The notes: generated by a model from the sequence alone, not told the origin. A DNA stretch of 38,631 nucleotides from Nemertoderma westbladi (GCA_032718475.1 JAUCBJ010002417.1:1-38631), one strand, 5' to 3'. Shown: positions 7,957-19,107, counted from the first letter of the stretch. Numbers and translations: made by a program.

Positions 7957-10115
7957 CTAGGCCATACTGACGGCCACCGTACTCACAGGAGTAGGGCGGA
8001 ATCTTGGGTTTGGAGCGGGTGCCCTGCTCTGGTAATTGCTCTCCATCCCATCCAATTTGGAGAGACTCTGTTTGGAGAACATGGGGTCGTTCATGGCCTC
8101 TGATATATCTTCTATGAATGCCGACATTTCGAGGAAACTAGGATCCCGATCCAAGTGTCTGCGTCGGAGATCGACACATTTATACGCCCATTTGCTTTGC
8201 AGCCATCCGGGGAACTTTTGGGCAATCTGTCTGAGGTTTAGAATGTTGTTTACTTGTTCCTCCTTATTTAATGGTTTTAGAGTGTAGTAGGCATCTTTCA
8301 TGGAATCCGAGAACTCCTGGATATTCTGTGGGTCACCTAGGGACCCAGCGTCCTGTATCAGTTTCTCGAGAGTCTTATTAATTATAGTCCCGATATTTCC
8401 GTATCTTTTGTCTAGAGTTTTCCATGCATCATAGTATGCTTCATGAGATCCTCCCTCGAAACATTTAATGATTCGGCGTGGTTTGTCTCCCAGGTATTGG
8501 GATAAATATACCAGTTTTTGTGCGTCGGTTATGTCCGTTGACCCAATCTGAGCGAAGAACCGTTTCTTGAATCCGAGGTAATCGACGGGGTCTCCTTCGA
8601 AGGTGCGGATCTCCATCTTGGGCATGGCTAGGCGGTTTTCCAATGCCCGGATAATGCCGACGTCATCTGAACTGGAATGACTAGGAGGGTTATAGTTATT
8701 AGCACTCTCTCCCATGCATGATGGATCGATGAGAGGTGGAGTTTTAATGATGACGCGGTTACGGATTTGTGGTGTGGATGTAAACGGGTTGTTGGATCAA
8801 GGGGTGGCGTCCCGTTCCGAGTCCCTTTCAGGCTCGTACTTGGGTACACCCGGTACCGTGGGGTTGGAGTCGAAATAAGTTTCCTCATTTTTAAGCGTAA
8901 CCGGTGGGAGATGAAATACTGGTGCTTGTGCCGATAACGTAGACTGTACGGTGGGCGGGAACTCAGGTTTCGGAGGTTTTGCCTCTGGTGGCGTAAATGA
9001 CTTCTCTAATTCCGGTACCGGGATTGGTTCATAGTTCTGTTCTATACCCCTTTCCCAGTCCTCGTATAGTTGAACATCCCATTCTATAAGTGCGGCTTCG
9101 TATTCCGCGAGTTTCGCAATATCCGCATTCTTTTTATGGATGAGAATCGCTTGGGCCTCGGCATGTTGTTTACGCATTTCTGCCTCCCGTTTACGTTGTT
9201 CGGTCTCCTGTTTGGCCTCTCGTCTACGTTGTTCGGCCTCCCGTTTGCGCTGTTCGACCTGTCGTTCAGCCTCTTGTCTATGCTGTTCGGCCTCCTGTTT
9301 GGCCTCTCGTCTACGTTGTTCGGTCTGTCGTTCGGCCTCTTGTCTATACTGTTCAGCCTCCTGTTCGGCCTCTCGTCTACGTTGTTCGGCCTGTCGTTCG
9401 GCCTCTTGTCTATGCTGTTCGGCCTCCTGTTCGGCCTCTCGTCTACGTTGTTCGGCCTCCTGTTCGGCCTCTCATTTCTGCATTTTGGCTGCTAATACAT
9501 CTTGCTCGACTCGCAGTTGAACATACTCATCTTCCATCCGAGCTTTGAGGGCCAATGTCTTCTGCTCTCGTAGCTGATCTCGGAGTGGTTAACCCCCTTG
9601 AGAACTGCGTGCTGAACCGGACCTCTCGTCCTAGCGCTGGAGTGCTGGTTCCTAGAGGACCCCGTTCTCTTTCGATTAATTGCTGTCCTGGTGCTGGAGG
9701 TTCGCACTGATTCTGCGTCTGTTCTTTCAGCTCTCTTATAATATTGTTCCTCGTAGCCTCTCACGAGGCTGAGGGTCCTCCGGTGTTGTTTGCGGAACTC
9801 ATCTAGATGTACCACATGTTCTTCTAATCTGGGGTAGTTTACCTGATCAGTGGCGGGGATGAGTTCTTAATATGCCTGTATCATCCGCTCATATCGTTGT
9901 AAGATATTTCGAATATTCTGAAGCTGAGTTTGTATCTCGTTGAGGGGGGTTTCGACTCTCCTGAGATGTTTCTCTATACGCTGATACGCTCGAGTGACTC
10001 CGCCTTTGAGAGCGCCTAGTCAACGGGTCATGTTCTTGACGTTCGGTACCTCGTCGGCCTCCGAGTCTGTGTGGGTGTCCATCTCATCGGCGTCGGAGAC
10101 GTTGTTCGTCGTCAT
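7957..10115 (-). pseudogene. BEL/Pao-type gag (coiled coil plus DUF1759-like capsid domain), broken
   Basis: The probable start is ATG 10115-10113 (MTTNNVSDADEMDTHTDSEA). The N-terminal portion has LKGGVTRAYQRIEKHLRRVE, like the start of BEL/Pao gags. Stops interrupt it at 10020-10022 (TGA) and 9867-9869 (TAA), with a frameshift near 9580. Then comes a Glu/Gln/Arg coiled coil (9180-9475, REAEQRRREAE-type units, with a TGA at 9477-9479), a Pro-rich linker, a TGA at 8797-8799, and the DUF1759-like capsid region from about 8640: MPKMEIRTFEGDPVDYLGF, YLGDKPRRIIKCF and a KTLDKRYG block. From about 9475 to 7117 everything lies in one frame, so the lesions are mostly point stops. It packages element RNA in the living relatives; this copy cannot make full-length protein. 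Confidence 0.85.
9180..9475. repeat. Coding minisatellite in BEL gag (Glu/Gln/Arg coiled coil)
   Basis: On the plus strand, repeated words are GGCCTCTCGTCTACGTTG, TTCGGCCTCCTGTTC and TTCGGCCTCTTGTCTATG, in units that keep frame. On the minus strand they encode AEQRRREAE/AEQHRQEAE units, that is, a long single helix. Some units are near-identical, suggesting unequal exchange. Confidence 0.85.
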
Positions 10116-10303
10116 TCTAGCGCCTCGTTGATAGCTAGATATGCGATGTTGTAAAATAGTTCTTCGTAGCTTTCGTACTCAGCTTGGACTACCCGAACGG
10201 TAATCCTGAATCGTCCGACATTCGTTCCTTGTACTTCAACCTCGACGTGCCAGATTCCTGGCTCAACTTGGATTATGTCGATGGGTGTGATCGATACTTC
10301 CAT
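10112..10303 (-). CDS. Small unrecognised protein c, overlaps gag start (ATGA)
   Basis: 63 codons, starting MEVSITPIDIIQVEPG. It is acidic and beta-rich looking (EVEVQGTNVGRFRITVRVV), ending AYLAINEALE. Its TGA at 10114-10112 overlaps the gag ATG at 10115-10113 as ATGA, the arrangement associated with stop-restart translation. It begins 6 bases after the stop of the preceding small ORF. It has no match to a family I know. Being intact beside a broken gag is notable, but short ORFs survive by chance more easily. Confidence 0.45.
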   Translation of the reverse strand: MEVSITPIDIIQVEPGIWHVEVEVQGTNVGRFRITVRVVQAEYESYEELFYNIAYLAINEALE

Positions 10304-10309
10304 TCCCTG

Positions 10310-10519
10310 TTAACGACTCCCTATATGTAATCTGCCGACTACGAGTTTATTAGATCGAGTTTGTCGATTGATTAAACCACGGCTTTGTCTTAACTCAAAT
10401 ACCAGAGTTTCCTCGTAGTGGGTGCTGGGTAAGCACAGAGAGAGTTTGAAGAGTATTGTAGGATTCCCAACTTCCACCAGTTGAAGTTGGCCGCGTCTTA
10501 TTCTCAATTTTGTTGCCAT
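10310..10519 (-). CDS. Small unrecognised protein b
   Basis: 69 codons, MATKLRIRRGQLQLVEVG to VVGRLHIGSR. It is basic, with alternating hydrophobic and charged stretches suggestive of beta strands. It starts 9 bases after the stop of protein a and ends 6 bases before protein c, so the three ORFs are packed like a polycistron on the minus strand. I do not recognise the family. Confidence 0.4.
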   Translation of the reverse strand: MATKLRIRRGQLQLVEVGNPTILFKLSLCLPSTHYEETLVFELRQSRGLINRQTRSNKLVVGRLHIGSR

Positions 10520-10528
10520 TATTTGCCA

Positions 10529-10840
10529 TTACTTCTTCATCCTCATCTCTCCCAACATTCTAACATCCGATTCTACTGCGCTGTTTGGCTCGCCTGGTTT
10601 TTCTTTTTCCGTGTCTGCGTTTTGAGTTTCTTGTTCTCCTTGGTGTCGTTCAACTTTCTTGATGGCAACGTCAGTGGGTGGAATGGGGACGGGTACAACA
10701 TCGTCATGGATGTCTTTAATTACAACAGAAGGGTTATATTGGCGCCCTAGGCGGCCTCGCCGATTCATACGGCCTCGTCGTCCGTAATTAGTGATAACAT
10801 TAATTATGGGGTTACGCCCATTTATATTAATTCGATCCAT
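10529..10840 (-). CDS. Small basic Arg/Gly-rich protein a
   Basis: I choose ATG 10840-10838 because it has a good eukaryotic context (AAAATGG) and gives MDRININGRNPI. The frame is open a further 15 codons upstream to 10885. Residues about 22-35 are an Arg/Gly patch (GRRGRMNRRGRLGRQ) that would bind RNA. The C-terminal half is charged (ERHQGEQETQNADTEKEK). 103 codons. It is the first of three compact ORFs preceding the BEL-type gag. Function unknown. Confidence 0.45.
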   Translation of the reverse strand: MDRININGRNPIINVITNYGRRGRMNRRGRLGRQYNPSVVIKDIHDDVVPVPIPPTDVAIKKVERHQGEQETQNADTEKEKPGEPNSAVESDVRMLGEMRMKK

Positions 10841-10885
10841 TTTTCTACAGTAGGTATGCTTAATAATCAATTTCGTGCACACCAC

Positions 10886-11340
10886 TTGTTTGTTTTTTTA
10901 AATAGCGCATTTAGAGGAAAAGGAACAGGTTAATGACGCGGTCATTTCTAAGCAAAACAATAAACGATCACTTTGCCATTTCAGGGAAACCATATGCTGA
11001 GACAGTCAGTAGTCACATGGTCTGACACTCAGTAGTCACTCTCGCGTGTCCGTCCCACCCCTCCCGAACCCCGAAACGATTGGTCATCGGGAACCAGTAC
11101 GGCTTGGCTAGGGGTCCGTCGGTTCATCGCAGAGACCCAACCACCTAGGCTTTCCGAGTCCTTATTCAGGCTTGTAGTCGCTTCGGCAGCCGAGAAACTG
11201 CTCCGAACAGTCGGTAGGCCAGTAGAGTCCAGTCCTTTGTCTTTCGACCCCGTTGCGTGTCCGTCCCACCCTTTCCTCACCCCGAAGGGATCGGTCACCT
11301 GGCCAGGCCATATATCCAATAGTAAAATAATTAAAAAATT
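10886..11340. repeat. Spacer with a diverged direct repeat 212 bp apart
   Basis: GCGTGTCCGTCCCACCC occurs at about 11044 and about 11256, each followed by related text (ACCCCGAAACGATTGGTCA versus ACCCCGAAGGGATCGGTCA). CAGTAGTCAC is also doubled near 11010 and 11030. The location is 5' of the minus-strand small-ORF/gag unit, where its leader or LTR would be. No LTR partner was found near 7.1 kb. The 96-codon minus-strand open frame here looks repeat-derived. Confidence 0.45.
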
Positions 11341-13300
11341 TAAATTTCAAAAACTATAAAAAAGATAACTTCCCCTTTATTTTAAAATATATTTCAAGTG
11401 GATTTATAAGTTTAATATATGGGAGAATCAAAGCTAAAAATTACTTATCAACCCACTTAATGATTAATATTATTAAATTTTGGATATGTAGATACAAAAT
11501 ACAAAGGTAGCAGTACCGACAATATATAACAATTTCCCAGGTTGCGAATCAGGATGTGATTGTGAGTTGTCTGCTTAGGCGACTGTGTATTACATTAGAC
11601 GGCAGTTTGTTTGGTTGATGTAAGTCATTATTGGTTTTCATCCTCCAATCCCATCTGTTTCATGGAGTCTGTGTGATGCATGTTAGTTACGGCGGCGGCG
11701 ACAGAATCCATATGCTGAGAGGTCAGCCTCCGGGCCGCTCAGTTTACGTGCGTATACGTTTATTCCAAACACTCAATCGAAGAAATTATCTTTAGTTTAA
11801 AATTATTATTAAAAATATGAAGAAATTATCGGGAGGGGGTGGGCCATCACGCTGTTGAACTACAGAACAATTTATCTACGATTTCTCGCGAACTCTTCCA
11901 GTTTCTCAAACTCTTACAATTTGCTGTGCGCGATATAGCGCTCTCTAACAGCGGAGCAACTCAGTCAGTCAGTTGTTTACTTCAGTTGTTCTTCTCACCG
12001 GAGCTGATGTTTCCTTTACCAACTTCGATTCTAAGACGCCAAGACCACATTTTTTTGATAGCGAAGTCTTATTCAGGGAACGGCAGGTCGTAGAAGAATC
12101 GTAATCAGATGTCTCGAAACAGTTGAAAAGTTCAGCATTGGGTGCTGTTATGTGGTTTGTAGTAAGAAAAATATTGGCTTGGGAGAGGAATTTATTAGCA
12201 CATAATGTAAATATTGTACTTAAATATTATTTGTAACAACTTCATATTGGATTACTAAAAGAAGCCAGGAATTCACAATAACAAGATCCAAAATGTAAAG
12301 GCAATAAGTTCTCTAGACAATAGACAGTTTCAAATATCTACTGGACAATTTATATAACTGTGTCAATAACTAATTATCGTAAAGGTTTTGTGCAGTATTA
12401 TATTTGATATTATTTGTACCGAACACTAACTTGGTTACAAATACAGTACAATATGAAAAATATGAAAATGGGCAATTGGGCTTTAACTTTTACTGTCTTT
12501 TTTCATATCAATAACACTATTAGTAATGGTGGGGTCTATAAAACATTAAATGCCCTAAGGAAGGTTGGGGGGTGGGCGCAATTCATACTCATTAATTACA
12601 ATTTTTCTAATTCTTCATAATATTTTTATAAAAATATATCCCTTAAAATCAAATCATTACTACTTATAACATTAATAAATTGTTGATTAACACAGAACCA
12701 CCATTCCTCTAATCCGAATATATTGTAGTATAATACAGTATAATTGTAAGGTTTTATACCTACAATATACTGCTCCATACAAATAGCCTAAGAGAGCGGC
12801 ATTACCAGTAGCAATTTCCGCGGACATAAAAAGATAAAATCACCGGACATAATGAGTAAATTCAATGGACAAAAAAAATTATTGTGGATCTAAAGCACTG
12901 TATCCTAGTGGACCAGTGAATCCTTTGACAATCAATGAATAACTACTCCCAAAGCCCACCACTCCCCCACCCCCATCTCTCTCTCACAAACTCAGCTGTC
13001 CTACCAAACTAATGTGTTCTATACTATCTCCCCATAGAACCTGTTGTATTACATCTAACCCATATTAGTTATTTCTCTACCTTCATTTCGATGGTTACAC
13101 CAAATAATTCCACTCTGCTACTAATCACTCACCAGCAGATAGCTTTTCCAGCGCCCTTCATTGATTAGCTAAACTCTTGGCTATCATTTGGTTACATGTT
13201 ATGCCTGCACTGCGTATAAGCAAACCAACAACAATATTCTGTACATTATTACTGTTCTGGGTTTGGGTATTGCGTTATTTTATGTATATTATAGCTAATG
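11341..13300. other. AT-rich gene-free region
   Basis: Mostly AT-rich unique-looking sequence. A (GGC)n-like patch lies at 11690-11702 and a C-rich patch at 12955-12985. Open frames (for example 11839-12093) have no recognisable motif. I see no element ends here. Confidence 0.4.
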
Positions 13301-13764
13301 GTCTGAATGTAGATCAATCGCATGATCGGACCACTTTTCTTCATATTTGTTTTTAAGACAAGGCAGTTTTTGCAAGGCAGGAAGCAAATGTAGCATACTG
13401 TAACCGTATTTATATTATTTTAATTGCTTTGATTTTAGGTGTAAGCATAGGCCTAAGTACTTTGTAAACATAGGCCTGTCTATCTGTAGCTTCTATGCTA
13501 TATCAGTTCAGTACATTACATAGTAGGCCAATACTTAGGCTGTTAGCTACCTCCTACTGTATTTCAGATATCTCATCCCGGTTTCACAACACTACTGCCA
13601 CTAAATGTGGAATGCCACAGTACTGGTTCTGCTACTGCAGTACCTACAAAATCTATATATATAATTATATCAATCAAGAGATTAAATAATATTTTTATAA
13701 TCTGAGGCGAATCGGAGCAGCACTTCAGCTGCTTAGCGATAGTCCAGGCATTATTTAAAAAAAA

Positions 13765-14040
13765 ATGGAAAGATAAACCAATACGAAAAAAAGGCAATTA
13801 AAAACTGGTATCGAAGAAAAAGATAATAAAAACCAGTAAGAAAAAGGCAAGTAAATCATGGTGATTAAAAAGAAAAGTCAAAACTTTTATAGGTAATAAA
13901 GAAAAAATGAATAGTAAAAACCAGGTGAAAAAAGGCATTTAAAAACTGGTGATAAATTAAGAATGTAAAAACTAATAATAAAGAAATGGGAAGAAAACCA
14001 GTAAGAAAAAACGGCAAGTAAAGTAAAGTAAAAACTGATA
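13765..14040. repeat. Degenerate A-rich tandem repeat
   Basis: Words AAAACCAGTAAGAAAAA, GGCAAGTAAA and TTAAAAACTGGT recur several times (for example near 13838, 13937 and 13997). The array is degenerate. The minus-strand Phe-rich open frame over it is an artefact of the T-rich complement. Confidence 0.6.
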
Positions 14041-14447
14041 GATTGCACAACCACATGATACCCCCTTGGTTTGGCTGCTGGTTCCTATTGATACTTTGGC
14101 CTTTCTATCTAAATCATGTACCGGTACTTCACACATTCATTTAAGTCTCTTTGGGTTGTGAACTCATAACTCAGTTCTACCCAGTAGTTACTGGTATGAT
14201 TCACAACTCGTATCTTGTAGTTTAATTAGTTTAATTTAATTAGTTAGTTTAATTTTAATAGCGCTCATAGTACTTTCACACCTCTCATACTGTACTGATG
14301 TTACTCTTATTCCACTGTGCCACTGTTTTAGAAGCATTCTTATACGTAGGCCTTTCGTAGGTCAGGTTGACCTGAATTAATTAGTCTGTTGAATGTGTCA
14401 GTTTGTGTTTAACCCCTGTTTTTAGATCCCCCATCACCTCTGCCAGT

Positions 14448-16262
14448 AACGTCTTGGCTGTCAGGTTCCTATCTACGCATGGAAATCGATCAATCTGCTT
14501 CCTGGGCGGAAAAGCCAACCAACCACCAAGGTTAAGGCTGAATCACCAGCCGATCGCCTCAATGGTTGGAAAGCCCACTTTGAAAAGCTCCTCAATAATG
14601 ACAGGGTATTGCCTGATAACTTTATAGAAGTAAAAGTGTCTGAGTCTGTACTCCCAGATATTCCCATTGGCGATATCTCCTTTGCAGAAGTGAAGGCTGC
14701 TGCAAAGAGCATGAAGACCAATCGTGCCAGTGGAGTAGATGGTGTTCCCCCTGAGGTCTTTAAAATACCTGAGTGTTTAAAGCTCATCTATCCCATCATA
14801 GTAGACATGTACCGAACAACAAGAGTCCCACAAGAAATGAAAACAAATAAGTTGGTGCCAGTTCCCAAGAAGGGCAACCTAACACTCTATGGTTCTTTTC
14901 GGGGAATCTCATTGATCTTGATTGCTGCAAATCTATACAATAGGATTCTATTAAATCGCATCAGGGATCCCATTGAGAGACTGCTCCGTGGAAATCAGAA
15001 TGGGTTCCGTAAAGGTCGTGGGACCATGGAGCCCATTTTGGCACTTAGAAGGATAATTGAAGAATTATCAAAAAAGAAAGACAGGCATCTGTTATCTTTG
15101 TTGACTTCTTCAAGGCCTTTGATTCAGTCTCTCGGTCACGTATGTTCAGCATACTTTCATTATATGGGATTCCTGATGAAATTATTGCAGCAATCAGATC
15201 AGTATACGATGGTTCGACAACATTTGTGTCTACTGTTGACGGTGACACAGAACCATTTGAAGTGTTATGGGGCGTCCTCCAAGGAGACACACTTGCACCA
15301 TTCTTGTTCATTATTGTGGTTGACTATGTTCTACGCATGTCCTTAGATCATCATAATGATGATGGGGTGATGATAACTCCACCTACTGGCTCCAGAAGTC
15401 GAGGAAATCCTGCCAAGAACCTAACTGATCTAGACTTTGCTGATGACTTAGGAGTACTCTCAGAATCATTAGAGGGAGCCCAACGGCTCCTCAGCTCATT
15501 AGAACATGCTGCTTCTAGTGTTGGTCTTTTTATTAACTCCAGAAAGACCAAAATTCTGACAGTTAACTTTGAAAGTCCTCAGCAAGTCTCTGATCGGATG
15601 AGCATAAGCTCAAAGGATGGTATGCTTGAGCATGTGGACGACTTCTGTTACCTGGGATCATGGATCCGGAAGTCAGGTGAGGACCTTCGAATACGTAAGG
15701 GAAAGGCATGGGCAGCCTTGAATATGCTTTCCAGGATTTGGAAGTCACCTAGAATTAATCGAAAACTTAAGGTCCGATTATTTAGAGCAGCAGTAGTTCC
15801 AGTGCTCCTCTACGGGAGTCCATGCTGGGCTCTAACTGCTGAGGACACCAAATCTCTGGATGGCACATTCGCAAGAATGCTACGCCGGGTTCATTGTGTC
15901 AAGTACAATGCACACATCTCCAACCAGACACTATATAACATTGGAGGTGTCTCATTGGTTCCCCCAAGCTTGACACTAGAACAAAATCGCCTCCGCTTTG
16001 CAGGACATTGCTTTCGCTGTGAGGACCAGCCAGTGCATAATCTTGTACTTTGGCAGCCTCATGGAGTGAATAAGCATGGTGGACAGCCCATGACTTTCTT
16101 GAGACGCATCTTAAAGGACACTGGCCTTAAAGATGCGGATGATCTAGCAAATGTCATGGGTGATAGGGAGTTGTGGCGGTGCAATTTTGTTGACAAGCCG
16201 GCACAGCATTCTTAAAAATGCAGCTGCAATGCAGCATGCCGATCCTAGTAGTAGTAGTCCTA
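14448..16262 (+). pseudogene. LINE copy 1: reverse transcriptase and C-terminal region
   Basis: Non-LTR retrotransposon, 5'-truncated. The readable frame starts about 14448 with WKSINLLPGRKS, the linker before the RT, then WKAHFEKLLNNDRV. RT blocks follow: RASGVDGVPPEVFK, LVPVPKKG, NQNGFRKGRGTMEPI, then (after a shift) LQGDTLAPFLFI and the catalytic FADD at 15436-15447. Downstream is a C-terminal domain with LYGSPCWALTAEDTKSLDGT and DRELWRCNFV, stop at about 16215. A 4-base loss near 15090 breaks the frame; copy 2 retains the missing GGCT-type bases at the same point. No endonuclease domain is present. The 3' end is GATCC followed by a short (TAG)n, the likely tail. The clade is not assigned. 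Confidence 0.9.
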
Positions 16263-16680
16263 TCTACTAGTGTAAAGTTCGGTGTGTCAGTGAGGAATGA
16301 CAAAGTATCCAAACTAAAGTCTCTAACATAGTGTTGTCAGTTTTAAGTTCAGTAAAAGGCGTCATTAGGATGAGCAAATGGCAAACTGTAATTGTGGTAT
16401 TGGTACCACCCCTGTCCCGTGTCATGCAATTTTGCCATTGGATCAGAGACTCGTCACATGGTACAATCGTCGCCCCCCACATGCAGTCCTATACGTCCTC
16501 TGTATAATACCGTGGTGTCTGTGGCAATGTCATTTGCTCCACAAATTCCAGACCTCGAAAGGCGTGGTTGGAAAGGGATCGAGCAATATTGGATCTGATC
16601 TCTAGAACAAGAGTCTCCGAGTGTTTAACAGCTGTGAAGAGTCCGTGGTGTATTGTGGCTTATAACTTGCCTTGGCTAAT
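16263..16680. other. Gene-free spacer 3' of the LINE
   Basis: No recognised protein or repeat. Short overlapping plus-strand frames lack motifs. Confidence 0.3.
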
Positions 16681-16714
16681 GGCGGATAGATCGATGTCGA
16701 CAGGTCTGCCCCCA

Positions 16715-17100
16715 TCTCTGTCTCACCCAAAACCCCACCCCAGCCCCCACCCTCATGTCTCACCCCCACCTCCCACCCCACACCCTCACGCTCTGCCCCC
16801 CACTTACCAACCCCACCCATCCACTCTGTTCTAATCTAACCATCAATTAACTCTGTATATTCTGGTACTCAACCGGCCTCTCTCAACCCCTGTCCCCAAC
16901 CCCTTGTCCCTCATGCCACCCCCCCCCCGGCCCTCCACCCCCCACCGCCTACCCCCACACTCCACCCCACCCCACCCCATCCCCACCCCACCCCATCCCC
17001 CACCCCATGCCCCACCCCCCACCCCAACCTGGCACCCCCACCCCCCACAACCCACCCTCCCCACCCCCCACATACACAGACCCACCCTCCCACACACGGT
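16715..17100. repeat. C-rich low-complexity tract (CCCCACCCC-type)
   Basis: Long runs of CCCCACCCCA and CCCCCACC words, densest at 16915-17070. The minus strand is therefore G-rich with many closely spaced GGGG runs, capable of forming G-quadruplexes. All open frames here are compositional artefacts. Confidence 0.85.
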
Positions 17101-17219
17101 TTTCTGCGGTAAGTTGTCTGCTATTTTCATTATTTGATTGTGTGGCCCTTACTTAAAAGAGCCACTCAGAAATAGGAATTACTGTGGACACTAACCACAG
17201 CAAGTAGATTGGCCCTTAA

Positions 17220-18642
17220 CCCTATTACCACTGGGGTGTTTTGACCATTAGCAGCACTGGGGGGGGGGGGGGGCGATTCGGCCCACCCACTATATTTTTG
17301 TAGTCGTCCAATGAAATCCTACAAAATTTGGGCTGTTGGTGAAACAACTATAGATGAACACTACCAAACCTTAAAAAGTTAAAATTTCATAAGCAGGGAC
17401 TCATAATTTTGATGAAAAATAAAAGTAGTCCCAGGACAAAATTACAAAATTTTTCGTTTTCTAAAAACTAATAGTGTGGCAGTGTTGGCTAGATTTAGTA
17501 GGTTTTTCAAGACGCTGAATCGAATGTGATTATATTCCACTTCCAAAAATTGAAGTGGATGCTATTTTTCGTGCACATAAGAAGTGGGCGTGGCACTTCA
17601 AATTTTGAAAAATTAGATATTCAGAAAATGCCCCTAATTTTTTTATTTCAACGCATCTTTATGGGTTTTCTGGGCCGCTGAATCGATTGAAAGTAATATA
17701 GAAGCCTGAAGACTGAGTGGTTAGCCATTTTTGGTGCACCAAAATTAGGGCGTGGCACTTCAAATTTTGAAAAATACGAGATTCGGAAAATAAACCGAAA
17801 TTGAAATTTTAACGAATTTATATAGGTTTTCCAGACCGCTGAATCGATTGAAAGTAATATAGAAAAGCCTGAAGATTTAGAAGTTAGCCATTTTTTGAAA
17901 TCAAAACTTTAGTGTTTTTTCCGAATAAAGTAATTTTGAAAATTTGAAGTGCCACGCCCTAATTTTGGTGCACCGAAAATGGCGAACCACTAAGTCTTCA
18001 GGCTTCTATATTACTTTCAATCGATTCAGCGCTCCAGAAAACCTATAAAAATGCTTTGCAAATCAAAACTTCAGTGTATTTTCCGAATCTCGTATTTTTC
18101 AAAATTTGAAGTGCCACACCCTAATTTTGGTGCACCAAAAATGGCGAACCACTAAGTCTTCAGGCTTCTATACTACTTTTAATCGATTCAGCGCTCCAGA
18201 AAACCAATAAAAATGCTTCGAAATCAGAACTTTAGTAAATTTTCCGAATAAAGTAATTTTGAAATTTTAAAGTGCCACGCCCTAAATTTGGTGCTCCAAA
18301 AATGACGTACCACTACACTTACATACTTGTATAGAGCATTAGAGTGATCCAAACCAATGAAAATAAATAAAAATATGCCCAAACACAAATAATTACTAAA
18401 TCACGAATGACTTTGTAAAATTCGAAAATTTCAAAAAATTTGGTGCTGGAGACCAAATTTTGAGGTGGCACCCACATCGAAAAGTAGAAATCCAATTGCA
18501 ACGGCGTTTTTTGCAAAAGATGCGGCATTAAATTTGACTAATTCTCACAAAAAATTGGGCCGGTACGTAATGTGGTTGCATAGTTACAGCAACTAAAAAC
18601 TAGGAAGGGGCCGATTCGGCCCCCCCCCCAGTGGTAATAGGG
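17220..18642. mobile_element. piggyBac-type non-autonomous element with palindromic tandem-unit body
   Basis: The element is bounded by TTAA at 17216-17219 and 18643-18646. It starts CCCTATTACCACTGG and ends with the exact reverse complement CCAGTGGTAATAGGG. A TTAA duplication plus CCC... termini is the hallmark of the piggyBac superfamily. Just inside both ends is a G/C run and the word CGATTCGGCCC. The body has no ORF. It is made of about 162-bp units: roughly three in one orientation left of about 17920 (GTGGCACTTCAAATTTTG at 17589 and 17751) and three inverted at right (AAGTGCCAC at 17947, 18109 and 18269). The whole can fold into a long hairpin. It depends on a transposase in trans. Confidence 0.85.
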
Positions 18643-18682
18643 TTAAAAGGGCCGTTTGGGTTGTTAGGACTTAATGTGGGCG

Positions 18683-19107
18683 CTACACCACAGCAGGTAG
18701 AGCATCCTGGATAGTGCAATACAACTTGCACTGTCCGACATCACTAAGGTGTATGCCATCAGAGTGAAGCAAGGCTCCTCCCTGCAGCCGATGGCATAGA
18801 GCACCTTTCATGGCTATGATGCGGTCGTATTGATTTTACCTCAGCCATGCCGCCATCCTGCTGTTTGTAGCCACACGCCGCGAATCAAAATCGGGGTCCA
18901 CAGGTATTCTCTTCAGGCGCATTGACGCGGGACGATTTGTGCCCATAAATCAGAGGAGGCCTCATTGGATGAATATTCTGTAATCATTGCCTTCAATTTG
19001 GTGACAACAAAATCTGTCTCTCTCACACGCAGATCGTTGCCTCCAAACATTATAACAATGATACAGGGTTTCTTCTCGCAATGTCTACTCCACTGGCTCC
19101 ACCTCAC
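18683..19107 (-). pseudogene. SGNH-hydrolase (esterase)-like relic
   Basis: The minus strand has KPCIIVIMFGGNDLRVRET (around 19070-19015), matching block III of SGNH/GDSL hydrolases (Gly-x-Asn-Asp). About 260 bases further on, in another frame, HSDGIHLSDVGQCKL (around 18762-18715) is block V, with the Asp-x-x-His that supplies the catalytic dyad. A stop follows at 18685-18683. Frames shift between the two blocks. Block I (GDS) was not found upstream. SGNH domains are common cargo in ORF1 of some CR1-like LINEs and other animal elements, so a mobile-element origin is likely rather than a host esterase. Confidence 0.65.

Noticed and set aside
9070-9520. Leu/Phe-rich and Cys/Ser-rich plus-strand ORFs
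   Set aside because: They are antisense shadows of the Glu/Gln/Arg coiled coil in the BEL-type gag on the minus strand.
1972-10115. Treating the integrase (1972-4125) and the gag-protease (7117-10115) as one interrupted BEL element
   Set aside because: Both lie on the minus strand in the right order, but the integrase and RNase H look Ty3-like rather than BEL-like, and the RT that would link them is absent. I keep it only as a testable idea.
13865-14056. Phe/Leu-rich hydrophobic minus-strand ORF as a membrane protein
   Set aside because: It is the complement of an A-rich degenerate tandem repeat.
16602-17137. Pro/His-rich and Gly/Trp-rich ORFs in the C-rich tract
   Set aside because: Purely compositional; no motif and simple sequence on both strands.
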